Notes: a model not told the origin generated them from the letters alone. Counted from the stretch's first letter, positions 25,610 through 35,178 are shown. The stretch: DNA of 64,000 nucleotides from Olsenella sp. KH3B4 (GCA_900111695.1 FOHD01000001.1:372001-436000), one strand, 5' to 3'. Program-made: numbers and translations.

Positions 25610-28600
25610 CTAAGACCTGGTCGAGCTGTCAGCCGTTTCTTCGGCAGTCTCGCGGATGGCACGCCTCATCTTCACGCCCTTGACGAGACGTCTGATGTTC
25701 AGGAACGAGAGCAGCGCAAAGACGGCGCCGATTCCGTAGAGAATCCAGTAGTACCACGGCATGGCATACGACACCTTCGAGTTCTCGCCAATGCCATTCA
25801 TCGCGTTGGAGTTCACGACCGAATACATGATGCGGTGAGAAGCTTCGCGCATGGCGTTAACGACAGCAGGATCATCATCGAAAGCCTCGAGCTCAGGACC
25901 GCGCAGGCGGTTGTACATCATGTTGTCCCAGAGGTCAGTTCCCGCGAGAAGGCCGTCGGGCGTATCCATGTAGCGGGACATTGCGCTCATATCGGTGATT
26001 GAAATCCCCTGGAGACCGCACTCGCTGCGGAGATAGTCAGTCATGAGTGCCTTTGACTCTCCGCACCACTCAGCACCAAGTCGGTTAAAGCCGCTCATGA
26101 TGCCCTGTGCGCCACCCTCGGTAATTGCCTTCTCGGTACAACGAAGGTAGACCTCGCGCATCGCCTGCTCGTTTGCCCAGACGCCAATGCCCATGCGGTA
26201 GGTCTCGGCATCATTGAGGGCAACGTGCTTAATGAAGACCATGGTTCCCTTCGACTGGATGCCGGACACCTCTGCGGCACAAATCTCGCCAGCGACAAAC
26301 GGATCCTCGGAGTAGTACTCGAAGTTGCGGCCGCCGTAAGGGGTACGGTGCACATTGATGCCGGGGCCATAAACGCCGTTGTAGCCATTGACGAGGAAGT
26401 CCTCTCCCATTAGGGCGCCCATCTCGTTAATGAGCTCTGTATTCATGGTCGCAGCCATGACATCGGCAGAGGTGTAGGTCGTTGCAGAGTTACCACCAAG
26501 GATTGACGCGGTGAGGCCAGTCGAACCGTTTTCCTCGCGTGTCATCGGCATGCCCACGCTCGCAACGGTGTTGGTCTGGTGGAATCCGCATGCCACAAGT
26601 CGGACCATATCGTCCACGCTCAGCTGGTCGAGGAGGGACTCCCACGCCGGGTCATCGTAGGAAAGCCCGCGCATCTGAATTAGCTGCAGCCCATTCTTGG
26701 CACCCGTGACAGGCATCTCGCTGCTGATGGATCCCTTTTCATAGGTGGTATACCTAAGAGTATCGACCAGAGCGTCGGATGCGATCCATCCCTTCTGGGT
26801 CGAGGCAGCGGTGCCGGTCCAGTCGGACCTGCTCAGCCACGTGACCTTCGAGGGAGAGACAGAGCTCTTGTTGGGGTCCGCCTCGTCAAAGAGATTGGTG
26901 ACCTTCTGCCCCGTTGCCTTGCTCGTCGAGCAAGAGTCGGCATCAAACGTGGGGTTATTCCAGGTGTAGACGAGATTGGAATCGCCATTGCTCGTCATTG
27001 AACCGTTGGTGCTATCGGGGGTGTAACCCTTTGCTGCAAGGAAGTTGTTAACTGCGGAGTGGGCGTTATCGGCAACCGTGATGAGGTAGTCACCAGCATC
27101 AAGAATGTACGTCTTGGCAGCGTTGGAGTCATAGGAAGCGAGGTCATCCAAGTCGACGGAGATGGTCACCGTCTGCGACTCCCCTGGCTGAAGCAGCTTC
27201 GTCTTTGAGAAGCCCACGAGCGCCACAGAGGACTTTTCGACACCATTCTGCTTGTCATAATCGGTGTAGGGACTCTGTGCATACACCTGCACAGCCTTCT
27301 TGCCCGCAACAGATCCGTTGTTTGTGACGGTCACCGTTACGTCAAACCCGTCTTCGGTTTTAGTGACCTCGTAGTCAGAGTAGTCGAACGTGGTATACGA
27401 AAGTCCGTGGCCGAACGGGAACGCAACCGTTGACGAGTAGTCATAGTCGCCCGCATTGCCCTGCTTGAGAACATAGTCCTCGTAGCGGGTCTCATAGTAC
27501 CTGTACCCTACATAGACGCCTTCCTGATAGACGTTATACGTGTTGTTGACGTCATAGTACGGGCGACCTCCCTCAGCCTGATACTGCAGTCCAGCATCAT
27601 CGGCGTTAGCGTAGGGCTGTCCATACAGGTTCCTTGTCGCCGGACTCGACTGCGCATTCATCGCATAGGTGTCGACAAGGCTGCCTGAGGGGTTTACGGA
27701 TCCAGAAACGACATCCGCCACGCCATATACGCCATACTGACCAGGCAGGCCAATCCAGACCGCCGCATCGATACCGTAGTCAACGCCACACACGTCGGGG
27801 AACAGGAAGTCGCAGCTTGGGGCGTTCGAAGTGTTGAACAGCACGATTATCCGCTTGAAGACGCCCTCGTCCTTGAGCTGCTTAAGACCCGCAAGGGTGT
27901 CCTTTTCCTCTGGGGAGAGCTGAAGGTAGTCGCCATCAACCCCACTGTTATAGGAAATGCCAAGGGACTCGTCTGCGTCGGGGAGGTCTGCACCCTCTCC
28001 GCCGGAGCGGCTGACCACAAATACGGCGGCATCCCCATAGTCGCTGAAGGAAGTGCCCGCGCCGTCGAGGACGGTCTGCCATGGAACCTCGTTTGCGCCA
28101 AATTGGGGAAGGGCGACCTCGGGATTGTCGCTCGAGGTCTTCACGTCCGCGATGGAGCGCTTGTAAGTGGACGCGATGTCATCGGACGTGTAGAAGTTCC
28201 ATAGGGTGTCGTTGATCTCGATGCCCTCACGCGCAAGGGCATCCTTAAGAGTCGGGAAGCTAGAGGCATCAGAGGAGCTTGATCCGGTGCCACCATACAG
28301 CAAGTCTACAGATGACCTGCTGAAGAGGCTGATCTTACTCCCGGAAGGCAGGGGCAGGGCCTCGTTCTCGTTTCTCAACAGAACGGCCCCCTCTGCCTCG
28401 ACCTGCTCGCCGACCTTCGCCTCTTCCTTAGCGCGGTCCTCATCTGAATAGGAGGCTTCGAAGTACTGGTTCTCCCCTTCTGAGGGTTTAGGGCTAACGC
28501 TCGTGGTATCCGTATTTGTATACACGTTAAAGATGGTCTCGTAACCACGTACTACCATGGGCGCCCCAACGAGGAAGATGAGTGCCACCAACACCGTAAA

Positions 28601-28675
28601 TACGGACAGGATGCTGAAGAGCACTACTCTTGGCTTCCTTGGTCGACGTCCTCTTTTTTGGGCTTTCTTCAACAT
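25610..28675 (-). CDS. Membrane-anchored glycoside hydrolase family 3 protein with permuted domain order
   Basis: The 1021-residue protein has an N-terminal basic stretch and membrane helix (about 16-42). The GH3 C-terminal domain follows first (ISLFSRSSVDLLYGGTGSS...), then a fibronectin III-like domain (VTVTNNGSVAGKKAVQVYAQ), and only then the GH3 catalytic barrel (MTREENGSTGL, GVYGPGINVHR, AFIKHVALND-like VFIKHVALND). The nucleophile aspartate is probably in ISITDMSAM. A second helix (about 972-992) and a short basic tail close the protein. Usual GH3 enzymes have the barrel first. Both termini should face the cytosol with the enzyme outside. It likely releases beta-linked sugars. AAGGAGGAA precedes the ATG. 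Confidence 0.88.
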   Translation of the reverse strand: MLKKAQKRGRRPRKPRVVLFSILSVFTVLVALIFLVGAPMVVRGYETIFNVYTNTDTTSVSPKPSEGENQYFEASYSDEDRAKEEAKVGEQVEAEGAVLLRNENEALPLPSGSKISLFSRSSVDLLYGGTGSSSSDASSFPTLKDALAREGIEINDTLWNFYTSDDIASTYKRSIADVKTSSDNPEVALPQFGANEVPWQTVLDGAGTSFSDYGDAAVFVVSRSGGEGADLPDADESLGISYNSGVDGDYLQLSPEEKDTLAGLKQLKDEGVFKRIIVLFNTSNAPSCDFLFPDVCGVDYGIDAAVWIGLPGQYGVYGVADVVSGSVNPSGSLVDTYAMNAQSSPATRNLYGQPYANADDAGLQYQAEGGRPYYDVNNTYNVYQEGVYVGYRYYETRYEDYVLKQGNAGDYDYSSTVAFPFGHGLSYTTFDYSDYEVTKTEDGFDVTVTVTNNGSVAGKKAVQVYAQSPYTDYDKQNGVEKSSVALVGFSKTKLLQPGESQTVTISVDLDDLASYDSNAAKTYILDAGDYLITVADNAHSAVNNFLAAKGYTPDSTNGSMTSNGDSNLVYTWNNPTFDADSCSTSKATGQKVTNLFDEADPNKSSVSPSKVTWLSRSDWTGTAASTQKGWIASDALVDTLRYTTYEKGSISSEMPVTGAKNGLQLIQMRGLSYDDPAWESLLDQLSVDDMVRLVACGFHQTNTVASVGMPMTREENGSTGLTASILGGNSATTYTSADVMAATMNTELINEMGALMGEDFLVNGYNGVYGPGINVHRTPYGGRNFEYYSEDPFVAGEICAAEVSGIQSKGTMVFIKHVALNDAETYRMGIGVWANEQAMREVYLRCTEKAITEGGAQGIMSGFNRLGAEWCGESKALMTDYLRSECGLQGISITDMSAMSRYMDTPDGLLAGTDLWDNMMYNRLRGPELEAFDDDPAVVNAMREASHRIMYSVVNSNAMNGIGENSKVSYAMPWYYWILYGIGAVFALLSFLNIRRLVKGVKMRRAIRETAEETADSSTRS

Positions 28676-28753
28676 GCAATTTCCTCCTTGAATTGCCGCT
28701 TCCCTCATATCCGCACTAGCTGCTTGCAGCCCCACACTGGAACGGAAGGCCTC

Positions 28754-30706
28754 CTACGTCCAGTTGCCTCCGCCGCCCTTGCCATGCAGGCTATAGGCGG
28801 GGTTCGGGGTGTCAACCCTCCTAAAGGTCGCCTCGTCGGAGAGGTCCCCGGCGCGTGCCTCGATGTGGTTCTCGCCCGCCTCGAGCGAGACGTCGAACTC
28901 GAAGACCTTGTCGCACGCCCTCGTGGCCACCTCTTGGCCGTTCACGACGAGCGTGACCTGCGGCTGGTTTGAGTAGATCTTCACGCGGATCTTGCCCTGT
29001 GCCCGGTCGACGAACCGCTTGGAGCAGATGTGGACCATGGGCTCGGGGTTCCACCAGCACTTGTAGAGGTAGAAGGCGTCCTTCTTAGTCTTGCGGTCGA
29101 AGGTCACAAGGCCCTTGTGGTTCATGCCGGGCTCGCCGCCCTGGTTGCGCGCGTCCGCCGCGAAGTCGAACATGTTCCACACGTTGGTGGCCCACAGGTA
29201 GGGATGCCTGTCGAAGAACCTCAGCATGTACTCGTGGTAGACGCACTGGTACTCCTCCGAGTGGTCCCCGCGGCGCGGGTGCTCGGAATGCAGGTTGGGC
29301 ATGGCCTCGCAGCCGTACTCGCTCATGCCCACCGTGCGGTTGGGGTGCACCAGGTGGAAGAAGCCGAACCAGAGGTCGTTCAGCCAGAGGCCGGGAACGT
29401 ACCAGCCAAGGTAGAGGTTCCAGCTCACCACGTCACTCACGAACGCGGTGCGGTTGAAGGGGCCGCACATGGCGTAACAGGCAAGGGTGGTGAAGCGGGT
29501 CTCGTCCATCTTGTGCGCAAGGTCGTTCAACGCGCGATGGTTGGCGAGCATGGCCTTCTTGTCATGCGTCGAGATGGTTATCTCGTTCGAGAGGCCCCAG
29601 CACACGATGGATGGGTGGTTGTAGTTCTGGGTGATGAGCTCGTTCATCTGGCTGCGGGTGTTCTCGTCGCCGTTCGCGAGATGCTCCGAGATGTAGGGAA
29701 TCTCCGCCCACACCACAAGCCCACGCTCGTCGCAGAGGTCATAGAAGTGCTGGTCGTGCTGGTAGTGGGCAAGTCGCACGGTGTTGGCGCCCACCTCGCT
29801 GATGAGGTCGATGTCCTCCTCGTGCATGGCCGGGGTAAGGGCGTTGCCGATCCCCTTGCGGTCCTGGTGGCGAGAGACGCCGCGCAATGGGTAGCTGCGA
29901 CCGTTGAGGAAGAACCCCTTGTGCGCGTCATAGGAGAAGCTGCGCACGCCAAAGCGGCAATCGACGCGGTCAAGAGCCTCGCCGTCCGGCGAGACGAGCG
30001 TTGCCTCCGCAGTGTAAAGGTAGGGGTCGGAGATACCGTCCCAGCGATGGGCGTTGAGGAGCGCGAGAACGACGTCTGTGCCCTCGCCCGCTGCGACCTC
30101 CGCGCCGCTCGCGTCAAGCACGCGGACGCGAACCGTTGCGGCTACCGCATCCGGGCCGTCAACCCACGTCTGGACGCGAAGGCTCGCGTCCTTCTCGCCA
30201 TCCTTGATCGTGGGGGTCACGGCGATGCCCGGGCCACCGTTGCGATCGAGCGAGAAGTGCGTGGCGTTCGCGATAACGAGGCGCACGCTGCGGTAGATGC
30301 CGCCGTAGAAGGTGAAGTCCGCCTTCTGGGGGTAGACTCTGTCATTCACGGAGTTGTCGGCAGCGACGGTGAGGCTGTTCCCCTCCCCCGCCCGCCCGAG
30401 CGCCGCAGTCACGTTGACGCGGAAGCGAGAGTAGCCTCCGTCGTGGTGGCAGAGCGCGCTTCCGTTCACCGACACGTCCGCGCTAGCGTTCACGCCGTCG
30501 AACTCCAGGTAGGCCACGTCACGGGAGGGGTCGAAACCCTCGGGCGTCTTGAAAGCACGCTCGTATTGGCAGGTGCCGCGCCAGTAGTCGTTACCACCGT
30601 CCTGGCCGTCCTGCGCATTCCAGGTATGGGGAACGTCCACCGTGGTGACGGTTCCATCCGGTCCGTGGAAGGTCCAGCCCTTGTCGAGGCTTTCGTATCT
30701 ACGCAC
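28754..30706 (-). CDS. Glycoside hydrolase family 2 (beta-glucuronidase or beta-galactosidase)
   Basis: The 650-residue enzyme has the GH2 sugar-binding jelly roll (VPHTWNAQDGQDGGNDYWRG, FDGVNASADVSVNG), the immunoglobulin-like middle domain and a TIM barrel. The acid/base is in WGLSNE and the nucleophile in MSEYG. It has no signal peptide, so it should act in the cytosol. An N-x-K (NHK) before GLVTFDRK resembles the uronate-recognition motif of beta-glucuronidases, but similar segments occur in GH2 beta-galactosidases. The uronate genes favour a glucuronidase. GTG at 30706 (GGAGG upstream) is preferred; ATG at 30724 is the alternative and leaves almost no leader. Confidence 0.85.
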   Translation of the reverse strand: MRRYESLDKGWTFHGPDGTVTTVDVPHTWNAQDGQDGGNDYWRGTCQYERAFKTPEGFDPSRDVAYLEFDGVNASADVSVNGSALCHHDGGYSRFRVNVTAALGRAGEGNSLTVAADNSVNDRVYPQKADFTFYGGIYRSVRLVIANATHFSLDRNGGPGIAVTPTIKDGEKDASLRVQTWVDGPDAVAATVRVRVLDASGAEVAAGEGTDVVLALLNAHRWDGISDPYLYTAEATLVSPDGEALDRVDCRFGVRSFSYDAHKGFFLNGRSYPLRGVSRHQDRKGIGNALTPAMHEEDIDLISEVGANTVRLAHYQHDQHFYDLCDERGLVVWAEIPYISEHLANGDENTRSQMNELITQNYNHPSIVCWGLSNEITISTHDKKAMLANHRALNDLAHKMDETRFTTLACYAMCGPFNRTAFVSDVVSWNLYLGWYVPGLWLNDLWFGFFHLVHPNRTVGMSEYGCEAMPNLHSEHPRRGDHSEEYQCVYHEYMLRFFDRHPYLWATNVWNMFDFAADARNQGGEPGMNHKGLVTFDRKTKKDAFYLYKCWWNPEPMVHICSKRFVDRAQGKIRVKIYSNQPQVTLVVNGQEVATRACDKVFEFDVSLEAGENHIEARAGDLSDEATFRRVDTPNPAYSLHGKGGGGNWT

Positions 30707-30737
30707 GGCTCCTCCAATCTCCATCACGTACTGTAAT

Positions 30738-30770
30738 ACTAGTATATCAGTTATCGTAGAATGATTGTCA
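30738..30770 (-). promoter_or_regulatory. Promoter and operator of the GH2-GH3-symporter operon
   Basis: On the minus strand TGACAA (30765-30770) and TATACT (30741-30746) are 18 bases apart. ACTAGTATATCAGT (30738-30751) overlaps the -10 and matches the perfect palindrome before uxuB at 12 of 14 positions, so GntR control is likely. Confidence 0.65.
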
Positions 30771-30877
30771 TCTTGAGGAAGGCATGAATCCTCGGTGAAC
30801 GGTTGTTACTTGCCTATGGGCGGTAGCAGTTTCAAAGATCTCGTACGCAATGCTAGCAAACTATCAGATAGGCAGAG

Positions 30878-30923
30878 AAAAAACGCCGGGCGACGCAACC
30901 TTCGCACTAGTGCATCGCTCGGC
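30878..30923 (-). terminator. Intrinsic terminator of the uxuB-uxuA-uxaC operon
   Basis: On the minus strand GCCGAGCGATGCA pairs with TGCGTCGCCCGGC (G-U pairs included) and is followed by GTTTTTTCTC. This separates the uronate operon from the downstream GH2 operon. Confidence 0.85.
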
Positions 30924-30945
30924 TTGAGTGCAGTTGTCTGAAAAA

Positions 30946-30959
30946 TCTTATATACCAGT
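30946..30959. promoter_or_regulatory. Additional operator-like sequence
   Basis: TCTTATATACCAGT matches the uxuB palindrome at 10 of 14 positions. It lies between the uxaC stop and its terminator, an odd place for a primary operator, and could be an auxiliary site for the GH2 promoter 200 bases away. Confidence 0.3.
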
Positions 30960-30972
30960 TATCACATAGACC

Positions 30973-32391
30973 CTAAGCCTGCTCGAAGAACCCAAAGTAG
31001 TCGCGGGCGTTCCGGTAGCAGATGCCCTCGACGATCCCGCCGAGCCATTCCTCGTCTGCGGGGATGCGCCCGTCTTCGACCCACTGCCCAAGCGTGCGGC
31101 AGAGGACCCGGCGGAAGTACTCGTGACGCGGGTAGCTCAGGAAGCTGCGGGAATCGGTGAGCATGCCCGTGAAGTTGGCAAGCAGGCTCTCCTGGGCAAA
31201 CACCGTAAGCTGCCGTTCTATGCCGGCAAGGGAATCCGAGAACCACCATGCACAGCCCAGCTGCAGCCTCTGGCGCACGCCGCCCTGGAAGGACTGCATG
31301 AGCGTGGCAAGCGCCATCCACTGCGACTCGTCAAGCGAGTAAAGGATCGTCCGTGGGAGCGCTCCCTCCACGTTTGCCGCGTCGAGCAGACAGGCGACCT
31401 CGGTAACGAGCCCAGGCTGGTCGCCGACGGAGTCGAAGCCGGCATCTGCCCCAAGGGAGCGGAACCCGTGCGTGTTGGCGTTGCGAATCACGTTCATGTG
31501 CAGCTGGAGGGTCCAGTCGCGCTTCTCGTACTCGCCCATGAGGAAGAGCGAGAGCGCGCTGCGATAGGCGTCCGCCTCCTCAGAGGAGATGGGCTCCCCG
31601 GAAAGCGCCCGCGCGGCGATTGCCGCCACCCGCCCGTCCGTGAACGGGACGAACCTGAAGGAATTGAGGCCATGGTCCGCCAGGCGGCCACCGACCTTGT
31701 GGAATGCCTGGACGCGCTGGGCCGCGGCAGCCTTGAGGGATGCCCAGTCGGAAACCTCGATCCCAGACGCCTGCGAGAGCCGCTGCGCGTATGCCGAGAA
31801 GCCCGGCGCCTCGACGGCCATGAGCGCGTCCGGACGGAAGGTTGGGAGCATCTTGAAGCCGGGGCCCTTCTCGGCCGCCAGCTTCTGGTGCCAGGATAGG
31901 TCGCTCACCGGGTCATCCGTGGTGCAGATGCATCGGACCCCAAACGAGCGGATGAGACCACGCGCCGAGAAGTCCGGCTGCGCGATGCGCTCGTTGGCGC
32001 GGCGCCAGATCTGGGGCGCGTTCTTCTCGCAGATGGTGAGGTCTATGCCAAAGGCGCGGCGAAGCTCGAGGTGGCTCCACTCGTAGAGCGGGTTCCCGAG
32101 GGCACGCTCCATGGTGCGCACGTAGGCGAGGAACTTCTCGTACGAATCCCCGTCCCCGGTGATGAGGCGCTCGGGAACGCCGTTCGCGCGCATGAGGCGC
32201 CACTTGTAGTGGTCTCCCGCGCCGTGGTCGAACAGCCAGACCTGGGAGAGGTCCTCGAACCGAGCGTCCTCGAAGACCTGCCGCGGGTCGAGGTGGCAGT
32301 GGTAGTCAACGATCGGCTTGCCCTCGGCATGCCCATGGTAGAGCCTGCGAGCCCATTCGGTTGAAAGCAGGAAGTCCTCGTCCATGAACAT
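30973..32391 (-). CDS. uxaC: Glucuronate isomerase
   Basis: The 472-residue protein is a full-length UxaC, a metal-dependent TIM-barrel enzyme that isomerises D-glucuronate to D-fructuronate (and galacturonate to tagaturonate). VDYHCHLDP is the amidohydrolase-like metal motif near residue 28; CTTDDPVSDL, LQLHMNVIRN and LTDSRSFLSYPRHEYFRR are characteristic. It starts six bases after the uxuA stop and is the last gene of the operon. AGGAGG lies ten bases before the first ATG; a second ATG two codons later is possible. Confidence 0.95.
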   Translation of the reverse strand: MFMDEDFLLSTEWARRLYHGHAEGKPIVDYHCHLDPRQVFEDARFEDLSQVWLFDHGAGDHYKWRLMRANGVPERLITGDGDSYEKFLAYVRTMERALGNPLYEWSHLELRRAFGIDLTICEKNAPQIWRRANERIAQPDFSARGLIRSFGVRCICTTDDPVSDLSWHQKLAAEKGPGFKMLPTFRPDALMAVEAPGFSAYAQRLSQASGIEVSDWASLKAAAAQRVQAFHKVGGRLADHGLNSFRFVPFTDGRVAAIAARALSGEPISSEEADAYRSALSLFLMGEYEKRDWTLQLHMNVIRNANTHGFRSLGADAGFDSVGDQPGLVTEVACLLDAANVEGALPRTILYSLDESQWMALATLMQSFQGGVRQRLQLGCAWWFSDSLAGIERQLTVFAQESLLANFTGMLTDSRSFLSYPRHEYFRRVLCRTLGQWVEDGRIPADEEWLGGIVEGICYRNARDYFGFFEQA

Positions 32392-32396
32392 CCTCG

Positions 32397-33494
32397 CTAC
32401 GCCTCCTTCGAAGCCGCGGCAGCGTCCTTCTCGAGCGTCTCCCAGATGCCGTTGATGTAGGTGCAGCCCAGGGCGCGGTCATAGAGGCCGTAGCCGGGAC
32501 GTCCGGTCTCGCCCCAGATCATACGGCCGTGGTCGGGGCGGATGTAGCCGTCGAAGCCGTTCTTGAAGAGGGCGCGGCACATGCGCCAGACGTCCAGCGA
32601 GCCCTCACTGGAGAGGTGCGGCGCCTCGTAGAAGTCCTTGTTCACACCGGGCGCAAGGTACTTGATGTTGCGCATGTGCACGAAGTGGATGCGGCCGCGG
32701 CGGCTGAACTCGTCGAGAACGGCGTAGACGTCGTTCGAAGGCTCCTCGGCGATCGAGCCGCAGCAGAGGGTGATGCCGTTGTAGGGGCTGTCAACGCTCG
32801 TGCAGAGCCAGTCGAGGTCCTCGCGGTTCTTGATGATGCGCGGCAGGCCGAACATGCTGTAGGGCGGGTCGTCGGGGTGGATGGCCATCTTCACGTCGCA
32901 CTCCTCGCAGGTGGGCATGATCGCCTTGAGGAAGTAGACCAGGTTCGCACGGAGGGCGTCCTCGTCGACGTCGCGGTAGATCTCGAACAGGCGGCGAATC
33001 TGGGCCAGGCGCTCCGGCTCCCAGCCGGGAAGGACGAAGCCGTCCGTGCCGTGCGCATAGCGGTCGAGAAGGACGTTGGGGTCGTCCGGGATGTTCTCGC
33101 CCTTGAAGCAGAGGGTGCTCGAGCCGTCGGGGAGGCGGTAGTCGAGGTCGGACTTCACCCAGTCGAAGACGGGCATGAAGTTGTAGCAGATGACCTTGAT
33201 GCCGTACTTGGCAAGGTTGCGGATGGTCTGCTTGTAGTTCTCGATGTAGGCGTCACGCGTGGGGAGTCCGGCCTTGATGTCGTCGTGGACGTTCACCGAC
33301 TCGATGACCTCGAGCTCGAGACCGTTCGCATGGGCCTGCGCCACGAGTGCGGCGATGTCCTCCTCGGGCCAAACCTCCCCCACCGGGATGTCCATGAGGC
33401 AGCCCACGATGCCGGAGACCCCTGGGATCTGTCGGATGTCCTGGAGGGCGATCTTCTCGGACCCCTCCCCGTACCAGCGAAACGTCATCTTCAT
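32397..33494 (-). CDS. uxuA: Mannonate dehydratase
   Basis: The 365-residue enzyme dehydrates D-mannonate to 2-keto-3-deoxygluconate using Mn2+ or Fe2+ in a xylose-isomerase-like barrel. MTFRWYGEGS at the start, KVICYNFMPVFDWVKSDL, MAIHPDDPP, LCCGSIAEEP and IHFVHMRNIK are all signature segments. It lies between uxuB (15-base gap) and uxaC (a few bases). Its product is the substrate of KdgK encoded 19 kb away in the same window. Confidence 0.96.
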   Translation of the reverse strand: MKMTFRWYGEGSEKIALQDIRQIPGVSGIVGCLMDIPVGEVWPEEDIAALVAQAHANGLELEVIESVNVHDDIKAGLPTRDAYIENYKQTIRNLAKYGIKVICYNFMPVFDWVKSDLDYRLPDGSSTLCFKGENIPDDPNVLLDRYAHGTDGFVLPGWEPERLAQIRRLFEIYRDVDEDALRANLVYFLKAIMPTCEECDVKMAIHPDDPPYSMFGLPRIIKNREDLDWLCTSVDSPYNGITLCCGSIAEEPSNDVYAVLDEFSRRGRIHFVHMRNIKYLAPGVNKDFYEAPHLSSEGSLDVWRMCRALFKNGFDGYIRPDHGRMIWGETGRPGYGLYDRALGCTYINGIWETLEKDAAAASKEA

Positions 33495-33509
33495 GAGGAT
33501 GGTCCTTTC

Positions 33510-35123
33510 CTAGAGGTACTTCTTGATGGTGGCGGCGACGGCACCGGGAGCGGCCAGCTCCTCGAGCAGCATGCCCTCGACCTTCTCGCCAAGGCCCACC
33601 TCGTAGAGGTCCACGACGAAGATCTCCTTGTTCGAGAGGATTGGCGCGACCGCATCATGGACGGAGGCCGCATCCGTGCAGCCCAGGGAGAGCGAGGAGA
33701 GCTTCGACTGGAGCTGCTCGAGCAGCGGGTCCGGGCTGGGCTCGAAGGCGTTGCCCGCATCGTCGACTCCCAGCAGGTAGCGAAGCCAGCCGGCGATGGC
33801 AAGGGGAATGTAGGTGAGAGACGCTGAGTCGAGGCTGGGGTTCTCCTGGTAGGCCGCGAGCGTGTGGCCAAAGCGCACGGGTACCTTCTGCGAGGTGTCC
33901 GTGGCGATGCGCTGGGGGGCGTCGGGAAGGGCACGGTTGGGAAGCCTGCGCGAGAGGAGCTCGTCGATGAAGGACTTGGGGTCAATGACCTTGGGGTCGA
34001 CCACGACGGACAGGTCCTCGTCGTATCCGATGTGACGGACGAGGGAGGCGAGATCCGGGTTCTCCATCTCCTGCCAGATGCGCGTGTAGCCGAGCAGGCA
34101 GCCATAGACGGCAAGCGTGGTGTGGAGCGGGTTGAGGCACGCGGTGACCTTCATAGTGTCCGCCGCCTCTGCCGTCGCACGGTCGCAGAGGATGACGCCA
34201 CCGGCGGTAAGGTCGGGCCTTCCGTTGGGGAAGGAGTCCTCGACCACCAGGTAGTGCGCCTCCTCGGTGTTCGAGAAGCCCGCAAACGTCGAGTGTCCCG
34301 CGGAGATGAGGGGAAGGTCGGAGAAGCCCTGCTCGGCAAGGGCGCGCTCGGTCTCGGTCGAGGGGTTGGGCGTGATTCGGTCGATCATGGTCCAGGGGAA
34401 GCTCACGCGCGACTCGTCGGAGACGTAGTCGACGAACCTCTGGCTAACGTGGCCCGCCTGCTGCCATGCCTTGGCAACGTCGAGAATGGCGGAGCGGAAG
34501 TGCTCGCCATTCCGGCTGAAGTTGTCCGTGGACACCATGGCGATTGGAGCGGCGCCGGCGTCGAAGCGCTCGAGGAGGAGCGCAGCGAAGGTGGCCATGG
34601 TGGTCGTTGGTGCGGCAGGGCCAGCGGAGAAGTCCGCGAGGGCTGCCTTCGAGAAGGAACCGTCCGCGTTTCTCAGCCCATAGCCCTTCTCGGTGATGGT
34701 GACGGTGACGAGCTGCAGGACAGGGCTCCTGAAGAACGACTTCGCGCGCTCCCAGTCCTCGGGGCGCTGTGCGTTCGCGAAGAGGGCGTCCGCCGTCGAC
34801 GAGAGCACGCGCTCGGAAAGCGAGCCGTCGGACTTCATGACGACCTGGAGGATGTCGCAGTTGAAGGGGTGGTAGAGCTCGTCGACCGTGAAGGGGCGGA
34901 ACGTCTCGAACACGACGACGCCCCTGTCCAGCTTGCCCGCGTCGATGAGGTCCTGGGCGATTGCCGCGTGGAACGCGCGGTAGAGGTTGCCGCCTCCGAC
35001 GTGAATCCACGAGGGCTGCTCGCTTCCGGTTTTGCGGATGGCATCGACGTCGCCTGCGGGCAGCTGGATCCCGGCTGCCTCGAACTGATCGCGTTGGCTA
35101 CTCCACTGCTTGAGGGACAACAT
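33510..35123 (-). CDS. uxuB: Fructuronate reductase, mannitol dehydrogenase family
   Basis: The 537-residue polyol-specific long-chain dehydrogenase has an N-terminal Rossmann domain (WIHVGGGNLYRAFHA) and the catalytic K-x5-N-x2-H motif in MKVTACLNPLHTTLAVYG. FPWTMIDRITPNPS is the family substrate-loop signature. First place in an operon with uxuA and uxaC identifies the reaction as D-fructuronate to D-mannonate with NADH, rather than mannitol oxidation. AGGAG lies about eight bases before the ATG. A promoter with an embedded perfect palindrome is 55-90 bases upstream. Confidence 0.92.
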   Translation of the reverse strand: MLSLKQWSSQRDQFEAAGIQLPAGDVDAIRKTGSEQPSWIHVGGGNLYRAFHAAIAQDLIDAGKLDRGVVVFETFRPFTVDELYHPFNCDILQVVMKSDGSLSERVLSSTADALFANAQRPEDWERAKSFFRSPVLQLVTVTITEKGYGLRNADGSFSKAALADFSAGPAAPTTTMATFAALLLERFDAGAAPIAMVSTDNFSRNGEHFRSAILDVAKAWQQAGHVSQRFVDYVSDESRVSFPWTMIDRITPNPSTETERALAEQGFSDLPLISAGHSTFAGFSNTEEAHYLVVEDSFPNGRPDLTAGGVILCDRATAEAADTMKVTACLNPLHTTLAVYGCLLGYTRIWQEMENPDLASLVRHIGYDEDLSVVVDPKVIDPKSFIDELLSRRLPNRALPDAPQRIATDTSQKVPVRFGHTLAAYQENPSLDSASLTYIPLAIAGWLRYLLGVDDAGNAFEPSPDPLLEQLQSKLSSLSLGCTDAASVHDAVAPILSNKEIFVVDLYEVGLGEKVEGMLLEELAAPGAVAATIKKYL

Positions 35124-35178
35124 GGGGAATCTCCTGACTGGCGCTAGGGCCTTCTGATGCCTGGGTCATTCGGTGGTT

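Noticed and set aside
29030..30736. A 568-codon forward frame opposite the GH2 gene
   Set aside because: Shadow frame of a well-supported enzyme; valine/alanine/arginine-rich with no domain.
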